NCBI GenBank assembly: GCA_016198945.1
Contig: JACQHO010000233.1
Location: 1-6,362, forward strand
From: Nitrospirota bacterium
GTDB lineage: Bacteria > Nitrospirota > Nitrospiria > JACQBZ01
Direction of reading: 5' to 3'
DNA: 6,362 nucleotides
This document shows positions 5,728-6,362 of this stretch, piece after piece. Both the position numbers and the translations under genes were made by a program. The notes below the pieces were generated by a model, which was not told where the DNA came from, did no database searches, and saw only the letters and a list, made by a program, of their open reading frames with translations. The number at the start of each line of letters is the position of its first letter. Positions within the stretch are counted from its first letter, which is position 1.

Positions 5728-6362
5728 GCGCGAAGACGACATCCCTTCGAAGGCGGCACGTCGCGATCGGCAACTGGAAGATGCATATGACCGCGGCCGA
5801 ATCGGCGGCCGCCGCGCGGCGATTATCCGGGTTGGTGGGCGATGTCCGGGGGGTCGAGGTCGTGATCGCCCCGAGTTTCACGGCGCTCCAGTCGGTCGGC
5901 GAGGCCCTGAAGGGAACCGGCCTCCTGCTGGCGGGACAGAACGTCCATTGGGAAGAGAAGGGCGCTTTCACCGGCGAAGTCTCGGCGGCCCAGCTCAAAG
6001 ACGCCGGCTGCCGTTTCGTCCTGATCGGCCATTCCGAGCGACGGGCGATCTTCGGCGAAACGGACGAGATGGCGGGGCGGAAATTGACCGCCGCGTTGAA
6101 GGCTGGTCTGGACGCCGTCCTCTGCGTGGGCGAAACGCTCGATCAGCGCCGGTCGGGCCGGACCGCGGCCGTTGTGAAGGAGCAATTGGAAAAGGATCTC
6201 GCGGGCGCGGCGCCCGGGCCGTCAAACCGCATCCTCATCGCCTACGAGCCGGTCTGGGCGATCGGGACCGGCCAGGTGGCGACGGCCGAGCAGGTTTCGG
6301 AGGTCCACGAAATGATCCGCCGGGCGCTGGCCGGAATTCTGGGCCCGGATTCGGGCGAAGCG
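5724..6362 (+). CDS. tpiA: Triosephosphate isomerase (3' end beyond the window)
   Basis: This cytoplasmic enzyme interconverts dihydroxyacetone phosphate and glyceraldehyde 3-phosphate, feeding the gap and pgk steps encoded upstream. The gene starts at GTG 5724, whose last bases overlap the pgk stop in GTGA; GGAGGAG lies 11 bases upstream. The window ends after 213 codons with the frame still open. About 40 residues, including the usual YGGSV phosphate-binding segment and the last barrel strand, should lie beyond. Visible catalytic residues are Asn17 and Lys19 (GNWKMH), His103 in IGHSERR and Glu175 in AYEPVWAIGTG, which also begins the mobile loop 6. The N-terminus has about 12 residues (SAKTTSLRRRH) before the first strand, a few more than usual. 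The order gap-pgk-tpiA is common in bacteria, and secG often follows. Confidence 0.97.
   Translation, partial: MSAKTTSLRRRHVAIGNWKMHMTAAESAAAARRLSGLVGDVRGVEVVIAPSFTALQSVGEALKGTGLLLAGQNVHWEEKGAFTGEVSAAQLKDAGCRFVLIGHSERRAIFGETDEMAGRKLTAALKAGLDAVLCVGETLDQRRSGRTAAVVKEQLEKDLAGAAPGPSNRILIAYEPVWAIGTGQVATAEQVSEVHEMIRRALAGILGPDSGEA

Overview
This window looks like the chromosome of a Gram-negative-type bacterium of fairly high GC content. The evidence is a membrane-anchored class A penicillin-binding protein, a PilZ protein and a gap-pgk-tpiA glycolysis cluster. The style of the proteins and the gene order would suit a Nitrospirota- or deltaproteobacteria-like lineage, but this is an impression from the sequence and was not tested with a tree.

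Layout, all on the + strand. Positions 1-523 form a lower-GC, poorly recognisable stretch. It holds the possible tail of an upstream gene (3-29), a 28-residue open frame with a good ribosome binding site (43-129), and a 124-codon hypothetical gene (149-523) whose first half has a competing reading frame. Positions 516-3301 hold two tightly coupled genes: a small PilZ-domain protein (516-887) and a complete penicillin-binding protein 1A (887-3301) that share the base A of TAATG. The hypothetical gene overlaps the PilZ gene by 8 bases, so 149-3301 may be one transcript. The gap at 3302-3416 contains a strong GC-rich stem-loop (3322-3349) followed at once by a plausible sigma-70 promoter (3352-3381). 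Positions 3417-6362 are a glycolysis operon: glyceraldehyde-3-phosphate dehydrogenase, phosphoglycerate kinase and triosephosphate isomerase. The last is cut by the window end.

How the genes work together. The gap, pgk and tpiA products catalyse consecutive or linked triose-phosphate steps: DHAP to GAP, GAP to 1,3-bisphosphoglycerate, then to 3-phosphoglycerate with ATP formation. All visible catalytic residues are intact. PBP1A polymerises and crosslinks peptidoglycan at the inner membrane. The PilZ protein just upstream could be a c-di-GMP-responsive or degenerate partner, but only gene order supports that.

No CRISPR array, tRNA, rRNA, insertion sequence or clearly new system is visible. 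The points most worth a second look are the PilZ-PBP1A coupling with a non-canonical PilZ signature, the frame conflict in 149-362, the 28-residue open frame at the left edge, and the palindrome between the PBP gene and gap.
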